NCBI RefSeq assembly: GCF_030440595.1
Contig: NZ_CP047452.1
Span: forward strand, 2,666,001-2,730,000
Reading direction: 5' to 3'
DNA length: 64,000 nt
Source of the DNA: Corynebacterium glucuronolyticum DSM 44120
Lineage (GTDB): Bacteria; Actinomycetota; Actinomycetes; Mycobacteriales; Mycobacteriaceae
The position numbers were made by a program, and so were the translations under genes. The notes under the pieces were generated by a model. The model did no database searches. It was not told where the DNA came from and was given only the letters and a program-made list of their open reading frames with translations. Numbering within the stretch: the first letter of the stretch is position 1; every line of letters begins with the position of its first letter. This document shows positions 26,734-35,307 of this stretch, piece by piece.

Positions 26734-28824
26734 ATGACGAAGACACCCCGCGAGCGCGCCGAGGAACTTGTGTCGCGCATGACACTTGAGCAGAAGATCG
26801 CCCAGCTCCACGGGGGCATGGAGACGATCAACATTTACGGCTACAGCAACGAAATCGACCCCGAGGACGAGCACGCGATGGAGCAGCTGGCGGCCCAGAT
26901 TCAGATCGAGAGGCACGTGCCGGAGATCGAGGAGCTGGGGATCCCCCGCTTCCGGATCACCAACGGCCCGGTGGGCGTGGGCATGGGCGACGGCACGCCC
27001 TCCCCGCCCGCCACCGCGCTGCCGATGACCATCGGCGTGGCAGCCTCCTTCGACCCGGAGCTCGCCCACCAATACGGCGACATTATCGGCCAGGAGACCT
27101 CTGACCTAGGCCAGCACGTGCTGGAGGGGCCGGGGCTGTGCCTGCACCGCACCGTCACCGCCGGGCGCAACTTCGAGTACTTCTCCGAGGACCCCTACCT
27201 CACCGGCGTCATGGGTGTCGAGGTGACCAAGGCTATCCAGGACCACGACATTATCGCCATGGCCAAGCACTTTGTGGTGAACGACCAGGAATACGAGCGC
27301 TTCCGCACCAACATTGAGGTGGACGAGCAGACCCTGCGCGAGCTGTATCTACTGCCGTTCGAGATGGCGGTCAAGGACGGCGAGGTCGCCGCGATCATGA
27401 GTGCGTACAACCGCGTCCGCGGCGACTACGCCACCGAGAACCGCTACCTCCTGAACGACGTCCTGCGCGGTGACTGGGGCTTCGAAGGCTACGTGCAGAG
27501 TGACTTCTGGTCCACGCGCAGCTGCGCTGCCTCGCTCAACGCAGGCCTCGACCACGAGATGCCGGATGCCAAGTGGTTCAACGAGGACAATATCACGGCC
27601 GCGCTCGAGGACACCTCCACGGAGATTGAGCTCATCGACCGCGCGCTCGTGCGCCGCTACACGCAGATGTTTAGGTTCAACCAGTTTGACAAGCCGTACA
27701 ACCCGGTTGAGATCGATGCGGAGGGCCATGGCGCGATCGTGCGTAAGATCGGCGCGGACATGGCTGTGCTTTTGAAAAACTCTTCGAGCCTGTTGCCACT
27801 GTCGCCGGATGCGGGCACGATCCTCATCGTCGGCCAGTCCAAGTTCGCCGAGTTCGCCTGCCAGGGTGGCGGCGGCTCCTCCAAGGTCGACCCGCTGTAC
27901 ACCGTCGACCCGGAGCCCGGCCTCAAGGATGTTGTGGCTGAGCTGGGCGGAAGCGCATCGGTGTCGAGCTTCATTGTGGAACGCGACCTGTCTAACGTGG
28001 ATGAGGCCGTCTCGGCTGCTTCCTCGGCTGACGTGGTTATTGTCATGGCTGGCCTCATCGCCACCGAGGGCGCCGACATGCCGTCGATGACGATGCCGCA
28101 CAAGCAGAACGAGATGATCGCCAAGCTGCTGCCGGCGAACTCGAAAACGGTTGTTGTTCTGAAGTCCTCCGCCCCGATGGTCATGCCGTGGACCGACGAT
28201 GCGTCCACCATCCTCGAGGTGTGGAACCAGGGTGTGGAAGACGGCCACGTCGTCGGCGACCTGCTGTTTGGCAAGGTCAACCCCTCCGGCCGCGTCCCCA
28301 CCACCTACCCGAAGACGGTAGAGGACTGGATCGGCCACGGCCACGAGGAGCGCTACCCCGGCATCAACCTCGGCGAAGGCTACAACACGATGACCTACTC
28401 GGAGCGCCTCGAAATGGGCTACCGCTCCCCGGACATCACCCCGGCCTTCCCGTTCGGTTACGGCTTGAGCTACACCACGTTCTCGCTTTCCGACGTCTCG
28501 GTCTCGGGCTCTGCCTCAGGCATCCAGGTCTCCGCCAACGTGACGAACACGGGCTCCGTGGACGGCAAGGATGTTGTCCAGGTTTACCTCGGCATTCCGT
28601 CGGAGGGCCAGCCGGCGAAGCGCCTCGTTGGCTTTGCAAAGGTTTTCGTTGCTGCTGGCCAGAGCGAGAAGATGGAGATTTCCATCGACGCGGAAGCATC
28701 CAGCCACCCGCTGTCGGTGTGGGATGTTGCCGCCCACGACTTCGTGGTTCCCTCCGGCGAGTTCACCGTGTACGTCGGCCACGATGTCACCGATGACTCG
28801 AATGTGAGCACGTTCACCGTCTAA
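26734..28824 (+). CDS. Glycoside hydrolase family 3 beta-glucosidase-like enzyme
   Basis: A 696-residue cytoplasmic GH3 enzyme (no signal peptide). The (beta/alpha)8 domain contains MAKHFVVNDQEYERF (the KH substrate block) and VQSDFWS, where Asp257 is the nucleophile (usual form SDW). The alpha/beta sandwich domain (about 340-560) follows, then a fibronectin-III-like domain starting near FPFGYGLSYTTFSLSDV. The middle motif CQGGGGSSKVDPLYTVDP is usual for the beta-glucosidase branch. ATG 26734 is preferred over 26671 because the conserved RAEELVSRMTLEQKIAQLHG start block follows it closely. It hydrolyses beta-linked glucosides or related sugars; the exact substrate is unknown. Confidence 0.85.
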   Translation: MTKTPRERAEELVSRMTLEQKIAQLHGGMETINIYGYSNEIDPEDEHAMEQLAAQIQIERHVPEIEELGIPRFRITNGPVGVGMGDGTPSPPATALPMTIGVAASFDPELAHQYGDIIGQETSDLGQHVLEGPGLCLHRTVTAGRNFEYFSEDPYLTGVMGVEVTKAIQDHDIIAMAKHFVVNDQEYERFRTNIEVDEQTLRELYLLPFEMAVKDGEVAAIMSAYNRVRGDYATENRYLLNDVLRGDWGFEGYVQSDFWSTRSCAASLNAGLDHEMPDAKWFNEDNITAALEDTSTEIELIDRALVRRYTQMFRFNQFDKPYNPVEIDAEGHGAIVRKIGADMAVLLKNSSSLLPLSPDAGTILIVGQSKFAEFACQGGGGSSKVDPLYTVDPEPGLKDVVAELGGSASVSSFIVERDLSNVDEAVSAASSADVVIVMAGLIATEGADMPSMTMPHKQNEMIAKLLPANSKTVVVLKSSAPMVMPWTDDASTILEVWNQGVEDGHVVGDLLFGKVNPSGRVPTTYPKTVEDWIGHGHEERYPGINLGEGYNTMTYSERLEMGYRSPDITPAFPFGYGLSYTTFSLSDVSVSGSASGIQVSANVTNTGSVDGKDVVQVYLGIPSEGQPAKRLVGFAKVFVAAGQSEKMEISIDAEASSHPLSVWDVAAHDFVVPSGEFTVYVGHDVTDDSNVSTFTV

Positions 28825-28839
28825 GCGTCATCTTTTTCG

Positions 28840-28875
28840 CGCCCCGGGCTCTTGCTCGGGGCGTTTGCTTTGTGA
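28840..28875 (+). terminator. Terminator of the GH3 gene
   Basis: A 7-bp GC stem (28840-28846 with 28857-28863), then TTTGCTTTG, 16 bases past the stop. It is followed at once by the 104-bp hairpin array. Confidence 0.65.
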
Positions 28876-28886
28876 GTTATCGTGGT

Positions 28887-29180
28887 GACAAAAGGGACCG
28901 TTTTATGCCTAGGCGCAATCGGCCACCTGGGGTTTTGGGAGGGGCGATCCCGCAAACAGGTAACTTTTGTCTGGGCGGGTTAGCACGGCAGACAAAAGGT
29001 ACCGTTTTACACCTAGGCGCCATCGGCCACCTGGGGTTTTGGGAGGGGCGATCCCCGCAAACAGGTAACTTTTGTCTCGGCGGCGAACACGACAGACAAA
29101 AGGTACCGTTTTACGCCTAGGCGCAATCGACCACCTGGGGTTTTGGGAGAGGCGATCCCGCAAACAGGTAACTTTTGTCT
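28887..29180 (+). repeat. Tandem array 1: three 88-bp hairpin units, 104-bp period
   Basis: Units at 28887-28971, 28990-29077 and 29094-29180 repeat at an exact 104-base step. Each unit has near-perfect inverted ends (AGACAAAAGGTACC at the left, GGTAACTTTTGTCT at the right, 13 of 14 pairing) and an inner conserved block (ccacctggggttttgggagg, then ggcgatccc). Spacers of about 16 bases differ in sequence. It lies between two convergent genes. The same unit forms array 2 at 43288. There is no coding potential and no cas gene. Confidence 0.88.
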
Positions 29181-29254
29181 GGGAGCATGATGCGTCCAGC
29201 GTTTCCCTCGCACGATTCGCTGTGCCTGGGGAGCTGTAAACCCAGCATTGAGTC

Positions 29255-32074
29255 CTATCTATCTTTTCCCTTCTGTGTCAGACCGTCCTTAAGCGCATCG
29301 CGCACAATCTCGGCCACGTGTACTGCCTGCGCGCCGGTGCCCTGGGATACCTGGGTGCGGCAGGAGAAGCCGTCGGCAATGACGGGGCCACTGTGCTCGC
29401 GGACGCGGGGGAAGAGTTCGCGCTCGCCAAGTTGCATGGACATTTCTGCGTGTCCGGCCTCGAAGCCCCAGTTGCCGGCGAGGCCACAGCAGCCGGTCTC
29501 GATCTGCGCTTCGTCGTAGCCCAGGGCCTCCAGGATGAGGGAGGACTGCTGTGGGTCACCAAGCGACTTCTCGTGGCAGTGGACCTGCGTCAACGCGCTC
29601 CCGGCTTGGGGGGTGAGCTGGCCTTTTTCGACGAGGGCGGCGATCTTCGGGGCGACGACCTGGGCGAAGCTGCGGGTGGCTTGAGATAGTTGCTTGACCA
29701 ACGGGTCTGTTGACTGCGTGGTGGCGTCGTGCTGGAGCATGACGGTGCAGGACGGCTCCAGCGCCACCACCGTCAAGCCCTCCTCGATGTAGGGGGCGAA
29801 GACCTTCGCCGAATGCTCGAGGACCCGGCGCGTCATGGACAGCTGCCCGGTGGAATGCCAGGTCAGGCCACAGCAGACGAACTCCTGCGGGACGATGACC
29901 TCGTAGCCCAGCATCTCCAGGGCCTCGACGGCGGCCTGCGCGGGGCCGGTGTTGAGCTTGGAGTTGAACGAGTCTGGCCAGAGGACGATGCGCTCCTTGC
30001 CGGGGTGGGCTTCGCGTTTCGATGCCCACTTCTGCAGCGACTCCGGGGCGAAGCTGATGAGCGGCCTGCCGGTGTCCAGGCCACCGGCGCGCGCCAGGAG
30101 GGTGGAGATGCCCGGGGCGTGCATGGCCCAGTTCACCAGGCGTGGCACGACCGGGAGCTTGTGCGCGATGTGGCTAAGCAGCGGCAACCAGCCCATGAGG
30201 TAGTGGGCGCGGGGGCGGATGCGGCCAGAGTAGTGGGCGTTCAAGAACTCGGACTTGTAGGTGGCCATATCCACGTTGACGGGGCACTCGGAGGCGCACG
30301 CCTTGCAGGACAGGCAGAGGTCCAGGGCTTCCTCGGCACCGTCGCCGTCGACGGTTTCGCCGCGGAACAGTTCGGACAGCACGCGGGCGCGGCCGCGGGT
30401 GGAGTGGACCTCGTCGTGGGTGATCTGGAACGACGGGCACATCGAGCCCTCCATCGATCGGCACGCGGAGACACCGACGCAGCGGTTCACGGCGTCGGTG
30501 AAGCTGCCGTTATCGCCCGGGAAGAGCTGCAGCGGGGTGATTTCGTTTTTGCGCTGTGCTGGTTCCATGCGCAGGCCGTCGGTTACGGCATAGGCCCAGA
30601 CGAGGACACCTGGGTTCATGATGCGCTGCGGGTCGAAGATGAGCTTGAACTGCTCGAAGAGGTCGCGCATCTCGGGGCTGTACATTGTGTGCAAAAGCGA
30701 CGAGCGGGCCCTGCCGTCGCCGTGCTCGCCGGAGAGGGAGCCACCGTAGGAGGAGACGAGCTCGGCGGCGTCGTTCATGAAGCTATTGAACGTGGTGATG
30801 CCCTCGGTGGTGTGGAAGTCGAAGCTGATACGCACGTGGACGCAGCCCTCGCCGAAGTGCCCGAAGGGGATGCCGCGGTAGCCGTAGCGATCCATGAGGG
30901 CGTAGAGGTCGCGAAGGTAACCGGCCAGGTTCTCGGGCGGGACGGCGGAGTCCTCCCAGTTCGGCCAGGCCTCGCCGCCGTCGGGAAGCCGCGTCACCGT
31001 GCCCGCGGATGCCTCGCGGATGCGCCACAGCGCGCGGGCCTCCGCGTAGTCGCTGACCACGACGGCGCCGATGTGTTCGACTGTTTCCGTCAGTGCCTGC
31101 GCCGCCGCGACCGCTTCCTCCAGGGTGTCGCCCTCGGTTTCGCAGTAGAGCCAGCCTCCCGCGTGGGGCTGCCCGGGGAGGTTCTCACCTGCGTGTTCTT
31201 GGCCGTTCTTGGTGCGGAGGGCGTCGAGAAGATCGCCGCCCATGCCCTCGATGGTGGCCACGCCGGGCTGCCGCAACAGGGGCGCCGCCGTGGCCGCCGC
31301 GAACACGTCCTCAAAGGACAGCACGGCCAGCGCCGTAAATTTCGGCTTTTCGACGAGCCGGACCGTCAGCCGCGTGATCACCCCGAGGGTGCCCTCGGAT
31401 CCGGCGATCGCCTTCGCCATGTCGTGACCCAGGTAGTGCAGGCCGTAACCGGAGACCTGGCGCGGGAAGCGCCCCAACTCCTTCTCGATCAACTCCCGGT
31501 TGGGGCTGTACAGGGCGCGCAATTGGGCGTCGAGAAGCTCATCATCACAACCATCGGACGTGAACGTGACCTCGCGGCCGTCAGCCAGAGCCAACGTGAC
31601 GTCCACGAGGTTATCCGCCGACGTGCCGTACGCGACCGAGTGCGAACCGCACGCATTGTTCGCCACCATGCCGCCGATCGTGCAGCGGGAATGCGTCGAC
31701 GGGTCCGGGCCGTAGGTGAGGCCGAACTCGGCGGCCGCCTCGCGCAGGCGATCGCACACCACACCTGGCTCGACCACCGCCGTCTTCGTCTCGGGATCGA
31801 TCTCGAGAATGCGGTTGAAGTGCCGCGATGTGTCGATCACCAGGCCGTCGCCGATCGCGTTGCCTGCGACGGACGAGCCTCCACCGCGGCCGACGATCGC
31901 CCACCCGCGCTCACGGGCCAACGCGATGCCGGCCAGCACATCCTCGCGTGACGACGGCTCCAACACCGCCGCCGGGACACGCCGGAACAATGACGCATCA
32001 GAGGAATACGCCGCACGCGTCGGCATATCTTTGCGCAATTTAGTCACGATAGACGAGGTGGTTTCAGGTAACAT
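29255..32074 (-). CDS. FAD- and Fe-S-containing 2-hydroxyacid oxidoreductase (D-lactate/glycolate oxidase type)
   Basis: A 939-residue membrane-associated oxidase combining GlcD-like and GlcF-like parts in one chain. The N-terminal FAD-binding_4 domain has the PP-loop GRGGGSSVAGNAIGDGLVID; the FAD-oxidase C domain reaches about 480. A 4Fe-4S dicluster region contains CLSCKACASECPVNVD (about 584-600) and a second cluster around CPSF. Two CCG domains (CCGLTWHST and CCGLAGNWG) close the protein. Such enzymes pass electrons from a D-2-hydroxyacid to quinone. Its start codon lies inside an operator shared with a divergent GntR gene, and a TRAP-type permease with the same operator sits beyond, so uptake and oxidation of one acid is likely. 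The substrate is not fixed by sequence. Confidence 0.86.
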   Translation of the reverse strand: MLPETTSSIVTKLRKDMPTRAAYSSDASLFRRVPAAVLEPSSREDVLAGIALARERGWAIVGRGGGSSVAGNAIGDGLVIDTSRHFNRILEIDPETKTAVVEPGVVCDRLREAAAEFGLTYGPDPSTHSRCTIGGMVANNACGSHSVAYGTSADNLVDVTLALADGREVTFTSDGCDDELLDAQLRALYSPNRELIEKELGRFPRQVSGYGLHYLGHDMAKAIAGSEGTLGVITRLTVRLVEKPKFTALAVLSFEDVFAAATAAPLLRQPGVATIEGMGGDLLDALRTKNGQEHAGENLPGQPHAGGWLYCETEGDTLEEAVAAAQALTETVEHIGAVVVSDYAEARALWRIREASAGTVTRLPDGGEAWPNWEDSAVPPENLAGYLRDLYALMDRYGYRGIPFGHFGEGCVHVRISFDFHTTEGITTFNSFMNDAAELVSSYGGSLSGEHGDGRARSSLLHTMYSPEMRDLFEQFKLIFDPQRIMNPGVLVWAYAVTDGLRMEPAQRKNEITPLQLFPGDNGSFTDAVNRCVGVSACRSMEGSMCPSFQITHDEVHSTRGRARVLSELFRGETVDGDGAEEALDLCLSCKACASECPVNVDMATYKSEFLNAHYSGRIRPRAHYLMGWLPLLSHIAHKLPVVPRLVNWAMHAPGISTLLARAGGLDTGRPLISFAPESLQKWASKREAHPGKERIVLWPDSFNSKLNTGPAQAAVEALEMLGYEVIVPQEFVCCGLTWHSTGQLSMTRRVLEHSAKVFAPYIEEGLTVVALEPSCTVMLQHDATTQSTDPLVKQLSQATRSFAQVVAPKIAALVEKGQLTPQAGSALTQVHCHEKSLGDPQQSSLILEALGYDEAQIETGCCGLAGNWGFEAGHAEMSMQLGERELFPRVREHSGPVIADGFSCRTQVSQGTGAQAVHVAEIVRDALKDGLTQKGKDR

Positions 32075-32079
32075 GTTAT
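32068..32079. promoter_or_regulatory. GntR-type operator 1 (oxidase/regulator divergent promoter)
   Basis: GTAACATGTTAT, 11 of 12 positions palindromic and identical in its core to the site at 34475. It covers the start codon of the oxidase and lies just before that of the GntR gene, so binding would block both. Confidence 0.72.
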
Positions 32080-32084
32080 TCCTT

Positions 32085-32795
32085 ATGACGACAATGGCTG
32101 ACGCGGTAGTTAATTATGTGCGGGATGCGATCCACGACGGCGACATGCGCCCGGGTGACTGGTACAGCGTAATCCAGCTTGCCGAAGAGATGGGTGTGTC
32201 CCGCTCCCCTGTGCGCGAGGGGCTGCTCAGGCTAGAGGAAGCCGGACTTGTGAAGTTTGTGAAAAACCGGGGCTTCCAAATCTTTCCTCCCTCCCCAGGT
32301 AACGTCGCAGAAATCTTCGCGGTGCGCCTCGGCATCGAGCCTGCGGCTGCCTACCGCGCGGCGCTCCACCGACAATCTTCGCACCTCAGCGAGGTATACG
32401 AGCTGCTCGAACTCATGCAGCGCGCCGCCGATGCCGACGACGAACGGGAATTCTTCATTCACGACCGCGCCTTGCACTCCCTGTTTTTCCGCATGAGCGG
32501 CTCCCGGTTCGGCGATAACGTCGTGTCCCGGCTGCGCGACATCACCAACATTCTGGGGCACACCACCGCGCACACCTCGCGATCGCTGCAGAACATCCTG
32601 GATGAGCACCGCCCCATCATCGAGGCGATTATCTCGCAGGATGCCGGCGAAGCACGCGAAGAGATGTTTTCCCACCTCACCACGACCGGCAAGCTGCTTG
32701 TGCGGCAGGCGGTGGTGGCAGGAGGTGCCTCCGGCACGGAGGAGGTCGGTGCCATCGTGGAGAAAGTCTGGGCAGAACACGTCGACGGCCTCTAA
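32085..32795 (+). CDS. GntR-family (FCD/FadR subgroup) regulator
   Basis: A 236-residue regulator. The N-terminal winged helix contains LAEEMGVSRSPVREGLLRLE, the classical GntR recognition segment, and LVKFVKNRGFQI is the wing. The FCD ligand domain follows (about 85-225), with metal-type His positions in FIHDRALHSLFF and HRPIIEAI. FCD regulators sense lactate, gluconate and other carboxylates. It starts at ATG 32085; in-frame ATGs at 32073 and 32094 are alternatives, the first overlapping the divergent oxidase start. Its 3' end overlaps the convergent small membrane gene by four bases. It is probably a repressor of the oxidase and TRAP genes, released by the acid. Confidence 0.87.
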   Translation: MTTMADAVVNYVRDAIHDGDMRPGDWYSVIQLAEEMGVSRSPVREGLLRLEEAGLVKFVKNRGFQIFPPSPGNVAEIFAVRLGIEPAAAYRAALHRQSSHLSEVYELLELMQRAADADDEREFFIHDRALHSLFFRMSGSRFGDNVVSRLRDITNILGHTTAHTSRSLQNILDEHRPIIEAIISQDAGEAREEMFSHLTTTGKLLVRQAVVAGGASGTEEVGAIVEKVWAEHVDGL

Positions 32796-33070
32796 TCCTC
32801 CGGGTGCCGAATGTGCTCCTCGCGCTCCTTCTGGATGCGCCTGGCGGCACGGGCTTCCGGGCGATAACCCAGCACAAACGCGCAGATCGCACACAGCGTG
32901 GCTGAGCCGAACACCCACGGTGCCAGGTGCGACTTCACGCCCGTGATGAGATCCCCGCTTGTTGCGAAGAGGCCGACCGTCTGCAGGCCCACGAGCACGA
33001 CTCCGCCGACCATGAAGGCGATTAGGAAGACGAAGAAGAGGATGCGAAACAGTTTAAAAAAGGCAGTCAT
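32792..33070 (-). CDS. Two-helix membrane protein behind the TRAP permease
   Basis: A 92-residue protein with two membrane helices (LFRILFFVFLIAFMVGGVVLV and LAPWVFGSATLCAICAFVLGY) and a basic cytosolic tail (RPEARAARRIQKEREE). It starts three bases past the permease stop and is surely in the same operon. It could stand in for the small DctQ subunit, but it has two helices rather than the usual four. No family is recognised. Confidence 0.65.
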   Translation of the reverse strand: MTAFFKLFRILFFVFLIAFMVGGVVLVGLQTVGLFATSGDLITGVKSHLAPWVFGSATLCAICAFVLGYRPEARAARRIQKEREEHIRHPED

Positions 33071-33073
33071 TTC

Positions 33074-34426
33074 TTACACTCCTGGAACGTAGACGGGGAT
33101 AAGGCCCATACCGACCAACCACGCGAGGAGGATCATCGGGAGGACAAAGTACATGATCAGCGGCACGAACATCTTCGTCGGGTTGGCATCGGCCATCGCC
33201 GCCGACAGATAGATCGGGGCACCGACCGGCGGCGACGCGCCCTCGGTCGACGTGCACAGCAACGTCACGACAATCGCCACCGTCGGGTCAATGCCCACGG
33301 CCGTCAGCGCCGCCACGGCGGGGGCACCGATCGCGGCCGCCGTTGCCGTCGACGACAGTGGCGTCGCCACCACAACCGCCAACACACCAACAATGACAAT
33401 CATGGCCCACTTCGGCAGATCCATCGCGCCGAGCGTGTTCGACAGCTGATCACCCACGCCGAGTTCCTCCATGATCGCAGCTGCGGCGAGCGCCGCAAAC
33501 AGGGAGATACCGACTGTGGCAAAGCTTGGAAGATCCTGCACGATCTGCACCCTGAACTGCGCATTGTTCCGGCGGATTCTACTCGCACCTTCAATCAGCG
33601 CAATCAGCGTGATGAGCACCGGCACCCAGACGATGATGGAAATCGCCTTCACACCGTCCGCGCCAACGCCCGTGGATTCCTTCAACCAGTTCGCCAGCGG
33701 GCCAATGGTCAGCAGCACGGGGATGAGGATGCCCATGAAGATCGACGGCGAGCGCCACCCCTGCGACCACGCTTGCTTAAACGGCACGATCTGGTCCTTC
33801 GGCGTGGCAGGAATCTTGTCCTTCCGGGTCCAGAACCACACCACCGCCAGGCGGTACAGCACCGCGTACGCGCCCGCGCACGCCAACGCCACGTACACCT
33901 GGCTTGCTGAGGAAGCTGCGGCCGCCGGCATCGCGAGGATGATAAACATCGTTGAGTTCGGCGGCAGCGCCACACCCAAACCCGAGTTGCCCGCAACCAG
34001 CGTCGCCGCCCTGTTTGGGCTAAATCCGGTCTGCTTCATCCACGGGATCGTCACCGAACCGACCGTCGCGGAGTTGCCCGCCGTGGACCCGGCGATGAGC
34101 CCCATCATGGCGGAGGCGAACGTGGACACGTAACCTGCGCCACCCCGCAGCCTGCCAAACAACGAGTTCAAAATAGTGATCAACCGGTCAATCAGACCCG
34201 TTGACTGCACGATGATGCCCATGAACACAAACGCCATACCGGCGAACGTGACCTCAGACGAGACCGCCGACGTAATGCCATGCCACAACAGCTCCGGCGC
34301 CCGCGTCCCGCCGACCAGCGCGACGCCGACCAGGCCGAGTAGCAGCGCCTCCGCGATATTGCGTTTCAGCAGCACGTTGACGACAACTGTGATCGCGATA
34401 AAGACAAGCAACGCTACGATGCCCAT
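33074..34426 (-). CDS. TRAP-type large permease (DctM family)
   Basis: A 450-residue polytopic permease with about 11-12 helices, typical length for DctM. Family features are the first loop TFAGMAFVFMGIIVQSTGLID, GLIAGSTAGNSATVGSVTIP in the first half and the matching TEGASPPVGAPIYLSAAMA in the second (inverted-repeat halves each with a Gly/Ser/Pro-rich hairpin). No solute-binding protein gene lies nearby, which is unusual for a TRAP system. A perfect copy of the GntR operator sits 49 bases upstream, tying it to the oxidase. It most likely imports a carboxylate. Confidence 0.78.
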   Translation of the reverse strand: MGIVALLVFIAITVVVNVLLKRNIAEALLLGLVGVALVGGTRAPELLWHGITSAVSSEVTFAGMAFVFMGIIVQSTGLIDRLITILNSLFGRLRGGAGYVSTFASAMMGLIAGSTAGNSATVGSVTIPWMKQTGFSPNRAATLVAGNSGLGVALPPNSTMFIILAMPAAAASSASQVYVALACAGAYAVLYRLAVVWFWTRKDKIPATPKDQIVPFKQAWSQGWRSPSIFMGILIPVLLTIGPLANWLKESTGVGADGVKAISIIVWVPVLITLIALIEGASRIRRNNAQFRVQIVQDLPSFATVGISLFAALAAAAIMEELGVGDQLSNTLGAMDLPKWAMIVIVGVLAVVVATPLSSTATAAAIGAPAVAALTAVGIDPTVAIVVTLLCTSTEGASPPVGAPIYLSAAMADANPTKMFVPLIMYFVLPMILLAWLVGMGLIPVYVPGV

Positions 34427-34474
34427 GCTTCACTCCCTTCTTTTGTATTCAGGTAATGCCCTGCAGAATACGGC

Positions 34475-34486
34475 GTAACATGTTAC
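34475..34486. promoter_or_regulatory. GntR-type operator 2 (TRAP permease promoter)
   Basis: GTAACATGTTAC, a perfect 12-bp palindrome upstream of the permease start at 34426, and the same core as the site at 32068. Confidence 0.75.
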
Positions 34487-34996
34487 TGGCGCGAGGGTTT
34501 TGGTAAATTTCCCCCAAATGGGGTGACTCATGGGTTTATGTCCGGGAGTTATGGTACGACTTTTAGACATTTTTCGCGTTCGATTGAACACTTTCGGGGG
34601 CTAAGACGTGTTACCCCCTGCGTAGAGCGTGCCCGACATGCCGTGCGCTCCGGCGTGGAGCTCCCCGCTGCCGACCCACACGCACGAGGAGCCGTGGAGG
34701 TTTACGCCACCGGCAGGGGCACATAGTAAAAAGAGATTCACACTTTCACCATTTACCGACGTTTCCACTGGTAGACAAAGTGTGAAATAGTGAAAATTTG
34801 GTTTTACATAGTGAATTAGCAGGTCACGTGCGATAAACAGCGCTTTTTCACGCTCTATGCAGCACCAAATAGGGAAACCCGCTGGTCAGAAAATAGTGAA
34901 TGTTTTGATGTTAAAGTATTTGCCACTTTGAAGGCTCCTATGACTATTAGGTTCGTCATAATTACCATTTACGGCGACTATGGTAGTCTTTTCACT
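34487..34996. other. Gap holding the hipBA control region
   Basis: 510 bases without a convincing gene. Its right half is AT-rich with inverted copies of ttcacacttt (34737-34746 with 34777-34786), and the motif actatggtag occurs twice just before hipB (34978-34987 and 34994-35003). These are likely HipB autoregulatory sites. An open stretch near 34600-34727 (ending GRGT) may be the tail of a lost gene. Confidence 0.45.
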
Positions 34997-35305
34997 ATGG
35001 TAGACGGCAGGAATCGGCTCCGCGGCTACAACATTTCTCGCGAGGTGACGACCATCGGGGAGCACATTCGCGGATGGCGCATGGTGTTGGGACTGACAGC
35101 GCAGCAAGTGTGCGAGCGTGCGCAGATTTCTCGAGACACTCTTCGCAAGATCGAAAATGGGGATACCACCGCAAGCTCCGAATCCCTTTACCTCGTGCTT
35201 CGCGCAATTGGAATCTTAGATCTTGTGGTGAATGCCATCGATCCTTTTGAAAGCGAGATTGGCAGGTTGCGTGCGGATCGCATCCACAGGAAGAGGGCGC
35301 GGTAG
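34997..35305 (+). CDS. hipB: HipB-type XRE antitoxin
   Basis: A 102-residue helix-turn-helix protein. IGEHIRGWRMVLGLTAQQVC followed by ERAQISRDTLRKIENGD is the Cro/C1 HTH, with the recognition helix at SRDTLRKIE. The C-terminal basic tail is short. It starts at ATG 34997, overlapping the second actatggtag repeat; the longer start at 34928 is unlikely. Two bases separate it from hipA. HipB normally binds HipA and represses the operon through upstream sites. Confidence 0.8.
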   Translation: MVDGRNRLRGYNISREVTTIGEHIRGWRMVLGLTAQQVCERAQISRDTLRKIENGDTTASSESLYLVLRAIGILDLVVNAIDPFESEIGRLRADRIHRKRAR

Positions 35306-35307
35306 CG

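Noticed and set aside
28887..29180. CRISPR array
   Set aside because: Units are 88 bp, self-complementary at their ends, with short similar spacers and no cas genes; not CRISPR. The same holds for 43288-43687.
29729..31951. 740-codon open frame on the plus strand
   Set aside because: Antisense shadow of the FAD/Fe-S oxidase; composition follows third-position GC of the real gene, and no domain is visible.
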